Shown here: positions 1-8,589 of the stretch, piece after piece | How positions within the stretch are numbered: position 1 is the stretch's first letter | Layout of the letters: each line of letters begins with the position of its first letter | Assembly (NCBI RefSeq): GCF_021654775.1 | Contig: NZ_AP025343.1 | Coordinates: 682,001-746,000, forward strand | DNA: 64,000 nt | Reading direction: 5' to 3' | From: Paenibacillus azoreducens | Lineage (GTDB): Bacteria; Bacillota; Bacilli; Paenibacillales; Paenibacillaceae | Program-made: the position numbers and the translations under genes | The notes under the pieces: generated by a model | What the model was told of the DNA's origin: nothing | What the model saw: only the letters and a program-made list of their open reading frames with translations | Database searches by the model: none

Positions 1-1
1 C

Positions 2-199
2 CTGTTAGTGGATGGAAAAGGAATAAAACATTTTGTATATGATGAGAGGGGGCGTAAGGAGGATCGTGAGGATCTGAACAAATTGGACTTGTATGTGATA
101 AATATCGAAAACTTATCCTATCCGCAGCCGCTCACGTTTGATTTCTACGAATATCCCGGAGATTTTATCCAACATCCGTTTGATTTGACCATTCAATGA
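2..199 (+). CDS. C-terminal end of an unknown protein (partial)
   Basis: The frame is open from the first bases of the window and ends at TGA 197-199, giving the last 65 residues of a protein whose start lies outside. The tail is rich in acidic and aromatic residues (for example FDFYEYPGDF) and has no membrane segment. An in-frame GTG at position 8 exists but has no ribosome binding site, so this is more likely a truncated longer gene. It is followed 18 bases later by an intrinsic terminator. I do not recognise the family. Confidence 0.6.
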   Translation: MLVDGKGIKHFVYDERGRKEDREDLNKLDLYVINIENLSYPQPLTFDFYEYPGDFIQHPFDLTIQ

Positions 200-216
200 C
201 AGGCTGAAGCAAATTG

Positions 217-256
217 AAACAGACCGAATAGGGAATAACCCGGGCGGTCTGTTTTT
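217..256 (+). terminator. Rho-independent terminator
   Basis: The arms AAACAGACCG and CGGTCTGTTT pair perfectly around an 18-base loop and are followed by a T-rich tail. It closes the gene that ends at 199. Confidence 0.8.
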
Positions 257-350
257 CAATGTAAACTTTCATGCCACATTTTGGCGAATGAGCAAGATAA
301 AATTCGTGTGACTTATCGCAATGAGTACGAGAACGCCCCCTGAATGCCGC

Positions 351-534
351 TAACGAAACTGAGACACGCTATATCGGCAAAATCGAAGCCAAACAAAATC
401 TAACGAAACTAAAAGATCGTTATTCGGGCGAAATTCAGCTATTTTCCCAATTATTGTGGTCAATAGCGATACCCAGTTTCGTTAAAATTTCCGGAGGTCT
501 AAAATTGCCCAAATAACGATTGTGAGTTTCGTTA
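351..534. repeat. 50-bp phased symmetric array, TAACGAAACT type
   Basis: TAACGAAACT occurs forward at 351 and 401 and in reverse complement (AGTTTCGTTA) ending at 484 and 534, so each pair is exactly 50 bp apart and the array is symmetric about 442. Each motif is followed by a GCTAT or GTTAT box about 7 bases further in. No gene lies in this stretch. The same layout with other motif sequences is found at 7103-7285, 44217-44553, 44809-44991 and 53743-53975. Confidence 0.8.
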
Positions 535-592
535 GCCTGTTCCGAGTTCCGCAATGCAGCTGAGGTGTATGGATTCCTTACTGCAAGTCCAA

Positions 593-770
593 CATACGGG
601 ATTCAGAATGCAAAGGCACAGCATACGGATTCAGAATGCAAAACCGCAGCATACGGATTCAGAATGCAAAGCCGCAGCATACGGATTCAGAATGCAAAGC
701 CGCAGCATACGGGATTCAGAATGCAAGGCTGCAGCATACGGGATTCAGAATGCAAGGCTGCAGCATATAA
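593..770. repeat. Tandem repeat, 28-29 bp unit
   Basis: Six full units and a partial seventh start at 593, 622, 650, 678, 706, 735 and 764. The core is CATACGGATTCAGAATGCAA and the unit length alternates 28/29 because of one extra G. Open frames across it come only from the repetition and lack a ribosome binding site, so I do not call a gene. Confidence 0.85.
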
Positions 771-814
771 TGCCAGAACGAATGGGCAGCATGCGAGTTG
801 CCATCCGTGAAGAT

Positions 815-834
815 ACGTCGGTAGACGTTTTTTC
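815..834 (+). terminator. Small hairpin with T-run
   Basis: ACGTC-GGTA-GACGT followed by six Ts. A similar hairpin (ACGTCGATAGACG) recurs near 9661 and 7616, so it may be part of a repeat rather than a dedicated terminator. Confidence 0.45.
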
Positions 835-911
835 TTACGTCATTTAGGGTTGCCCGGTATCTTTTCTTTTCGATTTTTCAAATTTCATCTATCTTCATGT
901 TTCTTCTGGTT

Positions 912-1496
912 TTAGGTTTGATCCGGCTTCTTCAGGTAAGTCTTAACGGCTGGCGGCTCATAGGCGGCAAATTGATCGAGCAAACGGCCGGGATCGGTAT
1001 CGACTAGGGCCATGGTGAGATATTTTTCATGCAGGAACTGCTCGCGGGCCATATGCTGGAAAAATGCCAGCAGAGGATCATAATAGCCGTTGATATTCAG
1101 AAAACCGAGCGGCTTGCGGTGCAGGCCAAGCTGGGCCCAGGTATAGATTTCAAAAAATTCCTCCATCGTGCCCGGTCCGCCGGGCAGGACCATGAAACCT
1201 TCGGCCAGTTCGGCCATTTTGGCCTTCCGTTCATGCATGGAGTCGACAATAAACAGTTCGGTCAAATGCTTATGGGATATTTCCTTTTTGTCCAAAAAGC
1301 CGGGCATCACCCCGATAACCTTCCCGCCTTCCGCCAGAACGGCATCCGCCACGGCACCCATAATGCCGACGCTGGAGCCTCCGTACACCAACGTGATTCC
1401 GCGATGCGCCAGCTCCTTGCCGAGCAGTTTCGCCTTATCCGCATAAACTTCCGAGGCCCCCATGCTCGACCCGCAAAATACAGCTACCGATTTCAA
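912..1496 (-). CDS. LOG family protein (TIGR00730 Rossmann fold)
   Basis: Homologous to the LOG family, whose characterised members hydrolyse cytokinin riboside 5'-monophosphates or related nucleotides to the free base and ribose phosphate. The glycine-rich YGGSSVGIMG segment and the signature PGGPGTMEEF, which carries the catalytic and nucleotide-binding residues, are both intact. Length is about 194 residues, normal for the family. An upstream ATG at 1520 exists, but GGAGGAG lies inside that extension 7 bases ahead of a TTG at 1496, so the TTG is the better start. It is the leftmost of two leftward genes, 59 bases downstream of the YciI-like gene. A second LOG gene lies at 20844-21431. Its true substrate in this organism is unknown. 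Confidence 0.88.
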   Translation of the reverse strand: MKSVAVFCGSSMGASEVYADKAKLLGKELAHRGITLVYGGSSVGIMGAVADAVLAEGGKVIGVMPGFLDKKEISHKHLTELFIVDSMHERKAKMAELAEGFMVLPGGPGTMEEFFEIYTWAQLGLHRKPLGFLNINGYYDPLLAFFQHMAREQFLHEKYLTMALVDTDPGRLLDQFAAYEPPAVKTYLKKPDQT

Positions 1497-1555
1497 TCGA
1501 ATCTCCTCCTCCAGATGCATGTTTCATTTTGTCTGTACATTTTTTTGTTGGATCT

Positions 1556-1843
1556 TTACATAAGCCAGTTGTTGTCCTCATTCGCTTCAAGGAGCTCCTT
1601 TAGTCCATAAGAGGCATAATCCCCGTCTTGATTGAAGGGATCGCTTTCCATGATCGCTGTCGCTTCGCCGAAATGATCGCAGATCAAAATTCGGATCGCC
1701 TGACTGCTGTCCCGGAAGGTCCGCACAACTGCAGCTTGCCTTTCAGCCTGAAATTTTCGCAGTTGATCGACGTGGCGCCGCAATAAATGTTCGGAAAGTT
1801 CCCCTGTTCTTTTCTCTTTCAGGATTGCCACAAATTTCTTCAT
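1556..1843 (-). CDS. YciI-like small protein
   Basis: A 95-residue soluble protein. It starts at the ATG at 1843 behind GGGAGGAATTC; the longer frame upstream has no coding character. The pattern FVAILKEK near the N-terminus, then a central basic helix, then AIMESDPFNQDGDYASYGL resembles the YCII ferredoxin-like fold, where the DPF segment near the end is typical. Function of such proteins is usually unknown. It precedes the LOG gene on the same strand and may share its transcript. Family assignment is moderate. Confidence 0.75.
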   Translation of the reverse strand: MKKFVAILKEKRTGELSEHLLRRHVDQLRKFQAERQAAVVRTFRDSSQAIRILICDHFGEATAIMESDPFNQDGDYASYGLKELLEANEDNNWLM

Positions 1844-2034
1844 GAATTCCTCCCTGGTTCGGGTAAATGAGGAACTAACGTTCTTGTTTTCATTATAATG
1901 TTTGCAGCAGCGAATAGAAAGAACTTGAAAATTTGAGTTATCATTGCTGAAAAACAAATAAACCCTTATTGTAAGAATATGGACAGAATTTTTTCGTCAG
2001 ACCTTGAAGCAGAGAACAAAGGAGCGGATTCGAT

Positions 2035-3081
2035 ATGAATGATAACACCAGCCTGTTTTATGCCGGAACCTATACCCGTGAGGACGAGCCGGGGATTTTT
2101 CTGTGCGCCTTGGATTTGGGCAGCGGCCGTATGGAAATCGTCAATCGTACCGATGGCATTGCCAATTCATCGTTTCTGGCCGTCAACAAGGCTCAAGATC
2201 GTTTGTATGCAGTCAGCGAGACGGATGAAGGCGAAGTGTTCGCCTATGCGGTGGACGCGGAAACGAGCGGGCTCCATTTGCTGAACCGCCAGCCGACCCG
2301 GGGGGCGGCTCCTTGCTACATATCGCTCAGCCGGGATGAAAGGCATGTGCTTGTTGCCAATTACACAAGCGGACATGTGAATGCTTACCGGATTGAAAAC
2401 AACGGGGAGCTTGCGCCAAGCGGCTTGGTACAGCACAAAGGCAGCAGCGTCAATCGGGAACGCCAGGAAGGGGCGCATCCGCATTCCATATTCCAGGATC
2501 CGGACGGAAAGTATACTCTGGTATGTGATCTCGGATTGGACGAAATTGTTTTTTACCGTTTGGAGGAAGGCAAGCTGGTATCGCATCATGCGGTGAAGAC
2601 GGCTCCCGGAGCGGGACCGCGCCATTTTGATTTCCATCCTTCTGGCCGCTGGGCGTATGGAATCAACGAGCTGGACGACACGGTGAATGTTTATGAGTTT
2701 GACGCGCAGACAGGGGATCTGAACATTTTGCAGACGTTATCGGCTCTTCCGGAAGGCGCGGCGCGGGGAAGCGCAAGCGCGGACATCCATGTCACGCCTT
2801 GCGGACGTTTTCTTTATGCCTCCAACCGCAGCGAGGACAGCATCGGGCTTTATCATATCCATCCATCCACGGGCATGCTTACTGCAGTGGAATGGGTATC
2901 CACCAACGGCAAGACGCCGCGCAACTTCGCTATTTTCAAAGGCGGATATTTGCTTGCGGCCAACCAGAACAGCAACACGATCGTTTCCTTCAGGATAGAC
3001 AAAGAGAGCGGACGGCTGACGCCGACAGGGTACGAGCTTGAAGTGCCGAAGCCTGTATGTATTCTCCCGATCCGTAAATAA
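2035..3081 (+). CDS. Lactonase family protein, 6-phosphogluconolactonase type
   Basis: A 348-residue seven-bladed beta-propeller of the lactonase (PF10282) family, which includes YbhE/Pgl of E. coli and YkgB of Bacillus. In the pentose phosphate pathway such enzymes hydrolyse 6-phosphoglucono-1,5-lactone to 6-phosphogluconate. Family hallmarks visible are FYAGTYT at the N-terminus, GAHPHSIFQDPDGKY near the middle, GPRHFDFHPSGRWAYGINEL and TPRNFAIFKGGYLLAANQNS near the end. The start is preceded by AAGGAGCGG at good spacing. No signal peptide is seen, so it is cytoplasmic. It is a single gene, and substrate specificity cannot be proved from sequence. Confidence 0.9.
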   Translation: MNDNTSLFYAGTYTREDEPGIFLCALDLGSGRMEIVNRTDGIANSSFLAVNKAQDRLYAVSETDEGEVFAYAVDAETSGLHLLNRQPTRGAAPCYISLSRDERHVLVANYTSGHVNAYRIENNGELAPSGLVQHKGSSVNRERQEGAHPHSIFQDPDGKYTLVCDLGLDEIVFYRLEEGKLVSHHAVKTAPGAGPRHFDFHPSGRWAYGINELDDTVNVYEFDAQTGDLNILQTLSALPEGAARGSASADIHVTPCGRFLYASNRSEDSIGLYHIHPSTGMLTAVEWVSTNGKTPRNFAIFKGGYLLAANQNSNTIVSFRIDKESGRLTPTGYELEVPKPVCILPIRK

Positions 3082-3213
3082 TCGTGTCCCATTTGAGCTT
3101 TAAGGGTGGAACGAAATGAAGTAGGCCTCTGCATATTGCAGGGGCTAATTTTTCTTTTGGACTGAATCTCCCAGGTATAGATAGCAAACACCAAGGATTT
3201 CCTGAAAAAAAGA

Positions 3214-3242
3214 TTGACGAAGCCGTGGACTATGATTACAAT
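3214..3242 (+). promoter_or_regulatory. Predicted sigma-A promoter of the sulfate transporter operon
   Basis: TTGACG at 3214-3219 and TACAAT at 3237-3242 with a 17-base spacer. Transcription would start near 3249, about 210 bases before sbp. The sequence just after (TAACATAC through GGTAGGAATAA) loosely recalls the CymR box of cysteine-regulated genes, but the match is imperfect and I do not call it. Confidence 0.6.
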
Positions 3243-3316
3243 ACGAATATAACATACTAAACAGGTAGGAATAATAAATTTAAACAAACGCATATGATTT
3301 CGTTCTCGCCGTACAA

Positions 3317-3403
3317 ACGGAGGAACTGCTGATCCAAGATGGCCTGCAGCCTGCAGCATGCAGTCGCGCCATGTGGGGAAACAGGAGTTCTCCGTTTTTT
3401 TTT
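3317..3403 (+). promoter_or_regulatory. Structured leader ending in an intrinsic terminator (attenuator candidate)
   Basis: ACGGAGGAACTGCTG (3317 on) pairs with CAGGAGTTCTCCGT, followed directly by nine Ts (3395-3403). Inside is a second hairpin, ATGGCCTGCAG with CTGCAGCATGCAG and GCCAT. The terminator lies between the predicted promoter and the sbp start, so read-through must be controlled if that promoter is real. It matches neither the SAM (S-box) nor the T-box consensus. Confidence 0.55.
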
Positions 3404-3457
3404 GCTTTCTGGGCTGCAGGCGGGGCAAAGCCAATTCGTAAAATAGGAGTGGGGAAT

Positions 3458-4558
3458 ATGGGACAATACCGGAACGAAAAAAACAGAACGGTTAAAAGAG
3501 CGGCGGCAATCGTTCTTGCCATGCTGGTGGCGGCTTCGCTGGCGGCTTGCGGTTCCAAGGAGAGCGCCGGGTCGTCTGCGGAGGGGAAAAGTTCGGCCGC
3601 CGGGACGAAAAGCAGCGCGAAAGAGATCAATTTGCTGAACGTCTCTTATGACCCGACCCGGGAGCTTTATGAAAATTACAACAAAGCTTTTGCAGCCTAT
3701 TGGGAAAAGGAAAAGGGACAGAAGGTTACGATCAAGCAGTCCCACGGAGGCTCCGGGGCCCAAAGCCGTTCCGTTATTGACGGATTGGAGGCGGATGTGG
3801 TGACGCTCGCTTTGGGATATGACATTGACGCTATCCAGAAAAAAGGCTTGATCAAGGAAGGTTGGCAAAGCAAATTCGATCTGAACAGCACTCCATACAA
3901 TTCAACCATCGTCTTTCTTGTGCGTAAAGGCAATCCCAAGCAGATCAAGGATTGGAACGACCTGATCAAAAACGACGTGCAGGTCATCACGCCTAATCCG
4001 AAAACATCAGGGGGAGCGCGTTGGAACTATCTGGCGGCCTGGGGTTATGCGCTGAAACAGAATAATAACGATGAGGAAAAAACGAAAGAATTTGTCCGCG
4101 ATCTTTACAAGCATGTGCCGGTACTGGATACCGGAGCCCGTGGCGCGACAACAACCTTCGTGGAACGCGGGATCGGCGATGTGCTGCTGGCATGGGAGAA
4201 TGAAGCTCTGCTTTCCGTCAAGGAATTGGGGCCGGACAAATTTGATATCGTTTATCCATCCGTGAGCATTCTGGCTGAGCCGCCGGTGGCTGTCGTGGAT
4301 AAAGTCGTGGACAAAAAAGGCACGCGCGAAGTTGCGGAAGGTTACCTGAAATATCTTTATTCGGAAGAAGGGCAAAAAATAGCCGCCGAAAACTTCTACC
4401 GTCCGACGCTTGCCAGCGTTCTAGACCAATATAAAGATACGTTTAAAGATATTCAGCTGTTTACGCTGAAAGATGTTTTCGGAACCTGGGATGAAACGCA
4501 GGCCAATCACTTTAGCGATGGTGGGGTATTCGATCAGATTTATACGCCGGGAAAATAA
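3458..4558 (+). CDS. sbp: Sulfate/thiosulfate ABC transporter substrate-binding protein
   Basis: Extracellular solute receptor for sulfate or thiosulfate, anchored as a lipoprotein. The ATG at 3458 sits behind ATAGGAGTGGGG; the frame is open further upstream, but only over the leader terminator. The precursor has a charged N-terminus, a hydrophobic stretch and the lipobox LAAC, giving a mature lipid-modified Cys. Family patterns are [17 protein letters not shown] near residue 50, [36 protein letters not shown], and LAWENEAL. About 366 residues, slightly longer than E. coli Sbp because of a linker rich in Ser and Ala after the lipobox. First gene of sbp-cysT-cysW. Confidence 0.93.
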   Translation: MGQYRNEKNRTVKRAAAIVLAMLVAASLAACGSKESAGSSAEGKSSAAGTKSSAKEINLLNVSYDPTRELYENYNKAFAAYWEKEKGQKVTIKQSHGGSGAQSRSVIDGLEADVVTLALGYDIDAIQKKGLIKEGWQSKFDLNSTPYNSTIVFLVRKGNPKQIKDWNDLIKNDVQVITPNPKTSGGARWNYLAAWGYALKQNNNDEEKTKEFVRDLYKHVPVLDTGARGATTTFVERGIGDVLLAWENEALLSVKELGPDKFDIVYPSVSILAEPPVAVVDKVVDKKGTREVAEGYLKYLYSEEGQKIAAENFYRPTLASVLDQYKDTFKDIQLFTLKDVFGTWDETQANHFSDGGVFDQIYTPGK

Positions 4559-4585
4559 AAATGTGCCGCAAGAGGAGGGGGATAA

Positions 4586-5428
4586 GTGATGAGCCAAGTG
4601 AAGACGGGCCGGAGCCGGGTGCTGCCCGGCTTTGGGCTTACGCTGGGATACAGTGTTGCTTATTTAAGTCTGGTCGTTTTACTGCCGTTATCGGCGCTTT
4701 TAATCAATTCGACCGGGCTGGATTGGGCGAAATTCTGGCAGGTGGCGACCGATCCGCGCGTACTCGCCTCCTACCGCATCAGCTTCACAACGTCGGCCGC
4801 CGCCGCTTTGGTCGATACTGTGCTTGGTCTTTTGCTTGCCTGGGTGCTGGTCCGCTACGAATTTCCGGGAAGGAAGCTGTGCGACGCGCTGATCGATCTG
4901 CCTTTTGCGCTGCCGACGGCGGTCGCGGGAGTATCCTTGACCGCTTTGTATGCGCCGAACGGCTGGGTCGGCTCCTTGCTTGAGCCGCTAGGCATCAAAA
5001 TTGCCTTCTCGCAGCAGGGGATTACGCTGGCGCTGATGTTCATCGGGCTGCCGTTCGTCGTAAGGACGCTGCAGCCTGTGCTGCAGGATGCGGAGCGGGA
5101 TGCCGAGGAGGCATCCGCGACGCTTGGCGCAGGCCGGTTTCGCACGTTCCGCTCCGTCATCCTGCCGGGACTTGTTCCTCCGCTGCTCACCGGATTTGCG
5201 CTGGCTTTTGCGAGAGGGATCGGGGAGTACGGCTCGGTCGTGTTCATTTCGGGGAACATGCCGATGAAAACGGAGATTGCGCCGCTGCTCATCATGTCGA
5301 AGCTGGAGCAATATGATTATGCGGGCGCGGCTGCAGTTGCTTTGCTGCTGCTTCTGATCTCCTTCCTGATGCTGCTTGTGATCAACTCGCTCCAGCGGTG
5401 GTCTGGCCGGAGAAAGGAGGCGGTGTAG
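4586..5428 (+). CDS. cysT: Sulfate ABC transporter permease CysT
   Basis: Membrane subunit of the sulfate importer with about six transmembrane helices. The inner-face EAA loop reads [23 protein letters not shown], the docking site for the ATPase. [25 protein letters not shown] is typical of CysT. Start is either GTG 4586 (7 bases from AGGAGG) or the adjacent ATG 4589; I keep the GTG. It begins 27 bases after sbp and ends one base before cysW. Length 280 is usual. Confidence 0.92.
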   Translation: MMSQVKTGRSRVLPGFGLTLGYSVAYLSLVVLLPLSALLINSTGLDWAKFWQVATDPRVLASYRISFTTSAAAALVDTVLGLLLAWVLVRYEFPGRKLCDALIDLPFALPTAVAGVSLTALYAPNGWVGSLLEPLGIKIAFSQQGITLALMFIGLPFVVRTLQPVLQDAERDAEEASATLGAGRFRTFRSVILPGLVPPLLTGFALAFARGIGEYGSVVFISGNMPMKTEIAPLLIMSKLEQYDYAGAAAVALLLLLISFLMLLVINSLQRWSGRRKEAV

Positions 5429-5429
5429 C

Positions 5430-6293
5430 ATGGCTGGAAATATTCCCGGCGCCGCCGCCGCGGTTCGACCGGTTCAAAGCTCGCGGGCCGCTACGGAAGC
5501 ATCATGGGTGAAATGGCTGCTTATTGCGGCAGCTGTGCTGGTGCTTCTCTGGCTGATCCTGCTTCCGCTTGGGGTTGTACTGACCCAGGCGCTGAAGAAG
5601 GGATGGGAGGTTTACATCAGCGCTTTAACCGACCCCGATGCATTATCCGCCCTGAGGCTGACTTTGCTGGCGGCGCTGATCACCGTTCCGCTCAACACCG
5701 TCTTCGGCGTGGCGGCAGCTTGGGCAATCACCAAATTCAAATTTAAAGGCAAGGGTGTCCTGATTACGCTGATCGATCTGCCTTTTGCCGTGTCGCCGGT
5801 TATCGGCGGCCTGATCTTCGTGCTTGTGTTCGGAGCAAACGGCTGGTTTGGTCCCTTGCTTGCAGATCATGACATCAAAATCATATATGCCGTACCCGGC
5901 ATTGTGCTGGCGACGCTGTTCGTAACCTTCCCCTTCGTCGCAAGGGAGTTGATCCCGCTTATGGAAGATCAGGGCAGTCAGGAAGAGGAGGCTGCCATTA
6001 CGCTGGGAGCAAAGGGATGGGTTGTTTTTACGCGCGTGACGCTGCCGAATATCCGCTGGGGGCTTATTTACGGCATGATTTTGTGCAATGCGAGGGCCAT
6101 GGGCGAATTCGGAGCGGTGTCGGTCGTTTCCGGACATATCCGGGGAGAAACGAACACGCTGCCGCTGCATGTGGAGATACTTTATAACGAATACCAGTTT
6201 TCCGCCTCCTTCGCCGTAGCTTCCCTACTTCTTCTGCTGGCGCTCGCCACGCTTTTGGTCAAAAGCTTTTATGCCCGTAAAAATGTACATTGA
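5430..6293 (+). CDS. cysW: Sulfate ABC transporter permease CysW
   Basis: Second membrane subunit of the sulfate importer, pairing with CysT. About six membrane helices, the EAA loop [23 protein letters not shown], the CysW-type [22 protein letters not shown] and the late [29 protein letters not shown] segment. The ATG overlaps the ribosome-binding region at the end of cysT (AAAGGAGGCGG), so translation is probably coupled. The 25-residue N-terminal tail rich in Ala and Pro is longer than usual. No cysA ATPase gene follows; yezD comes next. Confidence 0.92.
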   Translation: MAGNIPGAAAAVRPVQSSRAATEASWVKWLLIAAAVLVLLWLILLPLGVVLTQALKKGWEVYISALTDPDALSALRLTLLAALITVPLNTVFGVAAAWAITKFKFKGKGVLITLIDLPFAVSPVIGGLIFVLVFGANGWFGPLLADHDIKIIYAVPGIVLATLFVTFPFVARELIPLMEDQGSQEEEAAITLGAKGWVVFTRVTLPNIRWGLIYGMILCNARAMGEFGAVSVVSGHIRGETNTLPLHVEILYNEYQFSASFAVASLLLLLALATLLVKSFYARKNVH

Positions 6294-6317
6294 CAGTCTT
6301 TTTGCCGGCATGATAAT
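6290..6317 (+). promoter_or_regulatory. Predicted promoter in front of yezD
   Basis: A perfect TTGACA at 6290-6295 overlaps the cysW stop codon. GATAAT at 6312-6317 lies 16 bases later. This would give yezD its own transcript. Confidence 0.5.
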
Positions 6318-6400
6318 GTTAAAACAAAGTAAATTAGTTGGAAAAGAATGAATAATTTGGGTTGGCATCATAATACGTCCGGAAGCAAAGGAGGCGCATC

Positions 6401-6634
6401 ATGGCAAAAGGGCTCCAGGTAGATCAGATTTGGCTCGATCGGATCGCAAGCCAGTTGAATGACATGGAATTCGGCTCGCTTCACATCGTTGTGCATGAAG
6501 GCCAGATTGTGCAGATGGAACGGACCGAGCGGAAGCGTTTCGAGAATGCGTCTGCCAAATCGGGCAAGACGGCACTTGCGGCGCGGACAAGGCAGGAATT
6601 GAAAAAAGCGGCCCCTGAACAAAGGCAGGTTTAA
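6401..6634 (+). CDS. yezD: YezD family small protein (DUF2292)
   Basis: A 77-residue protein of the YezD/DUF2292 family. The N-terminal half (WLDRIASQLNDMEFGSLHIVVHEGQIVQMERTER) is the conserved core. The C-terminal half is a basic, Ala/Lys-rich tail. Family members are often found beside sulfate or sulfur-assimilation genes and the biochemical role is unknown, so the position after cysW fits. The ATG is preceded by AAAGGAGGCGC. It is followed by an imperfect terminator hairpin. Confidence 0.85.
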   Translation: MAKGLQVDQIWLDRIASQLNDMEFGSLHIVVHEGQIVQMERTERKRFENASAKSGKTALAARTRQELKKAAPEQRQV

Positions 6635-6726
6635 GGCGCTGCTAGTAACGGGACCGAGTGTATACGGTACTGGCTTTTGGACAAACAATCATCTGTCGTT
6701 TGTCTCAAAAGCCCATGACAAAGAGG

Positions 6727-6788
6727 CCTCTGGTTGCTCATTGCGGAATGAAGAATTCTGCTGATGAGCCGCCGGAGGTTATTTTTTG
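6727..6788 (+). terminator. Terminator after the sulfate cluster
   Basis: CCTCTGGTTGCTCAT pairs with ATGAGCCGCCGGAGG with a few wobble or mismatched positions, followed by TTATTTTTTG. Confidence 0.6.
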
Positions 6789-7102
6789 CTGCCATTTTAC
6801 GAAATACTCGTAAAATCCGGGGAAAAGGACCGGAACAAACGGGGCGTACAGGGAATTGCAGTATCGCCAACATATTTGGCAGTTTTGACTTCTATTAACG
6901 GAAAGAAAGCTATGATCGTTTATGGAGGCGCTACCATTTACTGCGATTCCATCACTTTAAGGTCAAGAGGGATATCCGTGAAATCTGTCGATACGGCCAG
7001 CGGGAAGTCGTCATAACGGACGAATTAACTGCGTTGGGGATCGTATGGATGGATCGCACACAAACGTAGGATCGACATATGCGTTGGGATCGCAACAAAC
7101 TC
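6789..7102. other. Intergenic stretch without a supported gene
   Basis: A 76-codon frame beginning at a TTG inside the preceding terminator tail has no ribosome binding site and no recognisable domain. I see no RNA gene. The stretch leads into the array at 7103. Confidence 0.5.
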
Positions 7103-7285
7103 TAACGGACACAGGGGCCGCTATGAAGGGCAAATCCGACGATTTTGAATTTTAACGGACACAGGTGCAGCTATTTGGGGAAGAAGCCTGTTTTTACCTG
7201 TGTTTCGGAGAGTTTAAGCGCTGTGGTGACCGTTAGAATTCCCAAACGGCTGTTTTTGGCGGCTTAGCGTTTGTAGTGTCCGTTA
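7103..7285. repeat. 50-bp phased symmetric array, TAACGGACAC type
   Basis: TAACGGACACAGG starts at 7103 and 7153. Reverse-complement copies (GTGACCGTTA, GTGTCCGTTA) end at 7235 and 7285. Both pairs are 50 bp apart, and the GCTAT box follows each forward motif after 7 bases. The overall span (183 bp) is the same as in the arrays at 351-534 and 44809-44991. Confidence 0.8.
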
Positions 7286-7429
7286 AAATAGTTGAGTTGG
7301 CATAGGATCGCACAAAGGAACGAAAAAATGAACGTTCTACCAAGTGATTTGCGGCTCCAGAGATTCCGTTTTCCGTTTCACCACCATCCAGTTTGCCCTC
7401 CCTTCCATACAGGGATTCGATCATCCACC

Positions 7430-7467
7430 AAAAAAAAACCCGCTCGAGTGAGTGAGGTTTTCTTTGA
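7430..7467 (+). terminator. Possible orphan terminator
   Basis: AAACCCGCTC and GAGTGAGGTTT can pair with one bulged base, followed by TCTTT. No gene ends here, so it may be left from a lost gene. Confidence 0.35.
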
Positions 7468-7586
7468 TAATGATAGAATTGTTTTCAATAGAGTTTATGG
7501 CAGCCATTCCGGGCGCAAGCTCACCGAATCAGCCTATCCATGATGCGGAGGCAACGGAATCACCTGTTGTATTCTATAATCGCAAG

Positions 7587-7640
7587 ATAACTAAACGCGA
7601 TCTGTCTTCTTAGAAACTGCGTCGATAGACGTTTTTCCTG
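7587..7640. repeat. Short dispersed repeat with GTCGATAGAC hairpin (copy 1)
   Basis: Matches 9629-9680 at roughly three quarters of positions by eye (CTGTCTTCT then GTCGATAGACG then TTTTC). It overlaps the 3' end of the membrane protein gene. Confidence 0.55.
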
Positions 7641-8511
7641 CTTCCTGCGTATGTTCCGTTTTCTTTGAATCTTCAAGCAGATCCACGGAGCCCGGATATG
7701 GGCGATCGCGGCGTGACCGTTTCTTGTTGATGCCGAATCCGCTTAGAAAAAGGATAAACTGAACGGCTACTATGTAAGGCGCAGCGGCCAAGCCGGCAAA
7801 GTGCCCTAGCGCAGCCGCGCTGATGGTGAGGGCCAAAATACGGTAAGCATACCGGGGTGAATCGTTCCGGCTCGTCATGACGGCAAGATAGAAAAATACG
7901 ACTGCGGCCAGACATGAGACAAAACGCATCCACAACTCGGCGCTTGTCCAGGAAAGCAGCGGAATATGCCTTTCCTGAAATGCTTGGTAGAGCTGTAGGC
8001 AGAAGCTCAGGATGAACGCCAAGGTCGCAAAAGGAAGCGCGGGACGGACCAGCTTCCAGAGTCCGATCCCCCAGCCGGGATTGTCCAGAGAGCGGATAAT
8101 GGATGCCTGCTCACGGATACGGCGGCTAATCTCGCGGCCTAGCGTCCGCTGGAGCTGGACATGGCGGGAAGTATCCCGTTCTCTTAGATACATATCTATC
8201 GTTTCAATAAGTTCGGTTGTTATAAGCGGGGCAGCCTTGCACTGCTGCAGCACTATGCTTAGTGATTCGGATTCCGGCTCCGGTTCGCCCGAAGCCTGAG
8301 TACCTGGTTCTTCATCGAGCATACCGGCTGCACGGCAGTATAGCCCCAGCGTGTGTTGAAGCCGCTCCAACCGAGCGGATGCGGCTTTTCTGTAGGAGCG
8401 GGCGGTCCGGATATACGTCCACAGGAATACTAGGACGGCAAGCCCCGCCATGAAGATTCCAGGCTGCGTATAGGTTATATCGTATACAGGTATCCAAGCC
8501 GCAAGGGACAT
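7591..8511 (-). CDS. Conserved membrane protein of unknown function
   Basis: A 306-residue protein, not recognised. One transmembrane helix lies near residues 18-35. A charged cytosolic-looking region with an acidic run (EPEPESESLS) follows, then two to four helices between about residues 160 and 260, then a basic tail. The start has AGGGAGGGGAGCC just upstream. It lies 78 bases after the MgtC-like gene on the same strand and may be cotranscribed. The last 14 codons overlap a repeat also found at 9629-9680, so the C-terminal tail may be repeat-derived. Confidence 0.75.
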   Translation of the reverse strand: MSLAAWIPVYDITYTQPGIFMAGLAVLVFLWTYIRTARSYRKAASARLERLQHTLGLYCRAAGMLDEEPGTQASGEPEPESESLSIVLQQCKAAPLITTELIETIDMYLRERDTSRHVQLQRTLGREISRRIREQASIIRSLDNPGWGIGLWKLVRPALPFATLAFILSFCLQLYQAFQERHIPLLSWTSAELWMRFVSCLAAVVFFYLAVMTSRNDSPRYAYRILALTISAAALGHFAGLAAAPYIVAVQFILFLSGFGINKKRSRRDRPYPGSVDLLEDSKKTEHTQEAGKTSIDAVSKKTDRV

Positions 8512-8589
8512 CCGGCTCCCCTCCCTTCATCGCATTTGTTTTCACTATTGCACAACAGGCTCCGGATTTCAATATTTCAGTTCGTTCAA

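Noticed and set aside
351..534. CRISPR-like array
   Set aside because: Only two direct copies, then inverted copies; motif about 10 bp, no cas genes. The layout is not that of a CRISPR.
554..847. Open frames of 81-97 codons over the 28/29-bp repeats
   Set aside because: They arise because the repeat lacks stops in these frames; residues repeat with the DNA unit and there is no ribosome binding site.
3085..3457. S-box (SAM) riboswitch upstream of sbp
   Set aside because: The conserved S-box core sequences are absent, although the sulfur context would fit.
6786..7016. 76-codon frame
   Set aside because: TTG start inside a terminator tail, no ribosome binding site and no domain.
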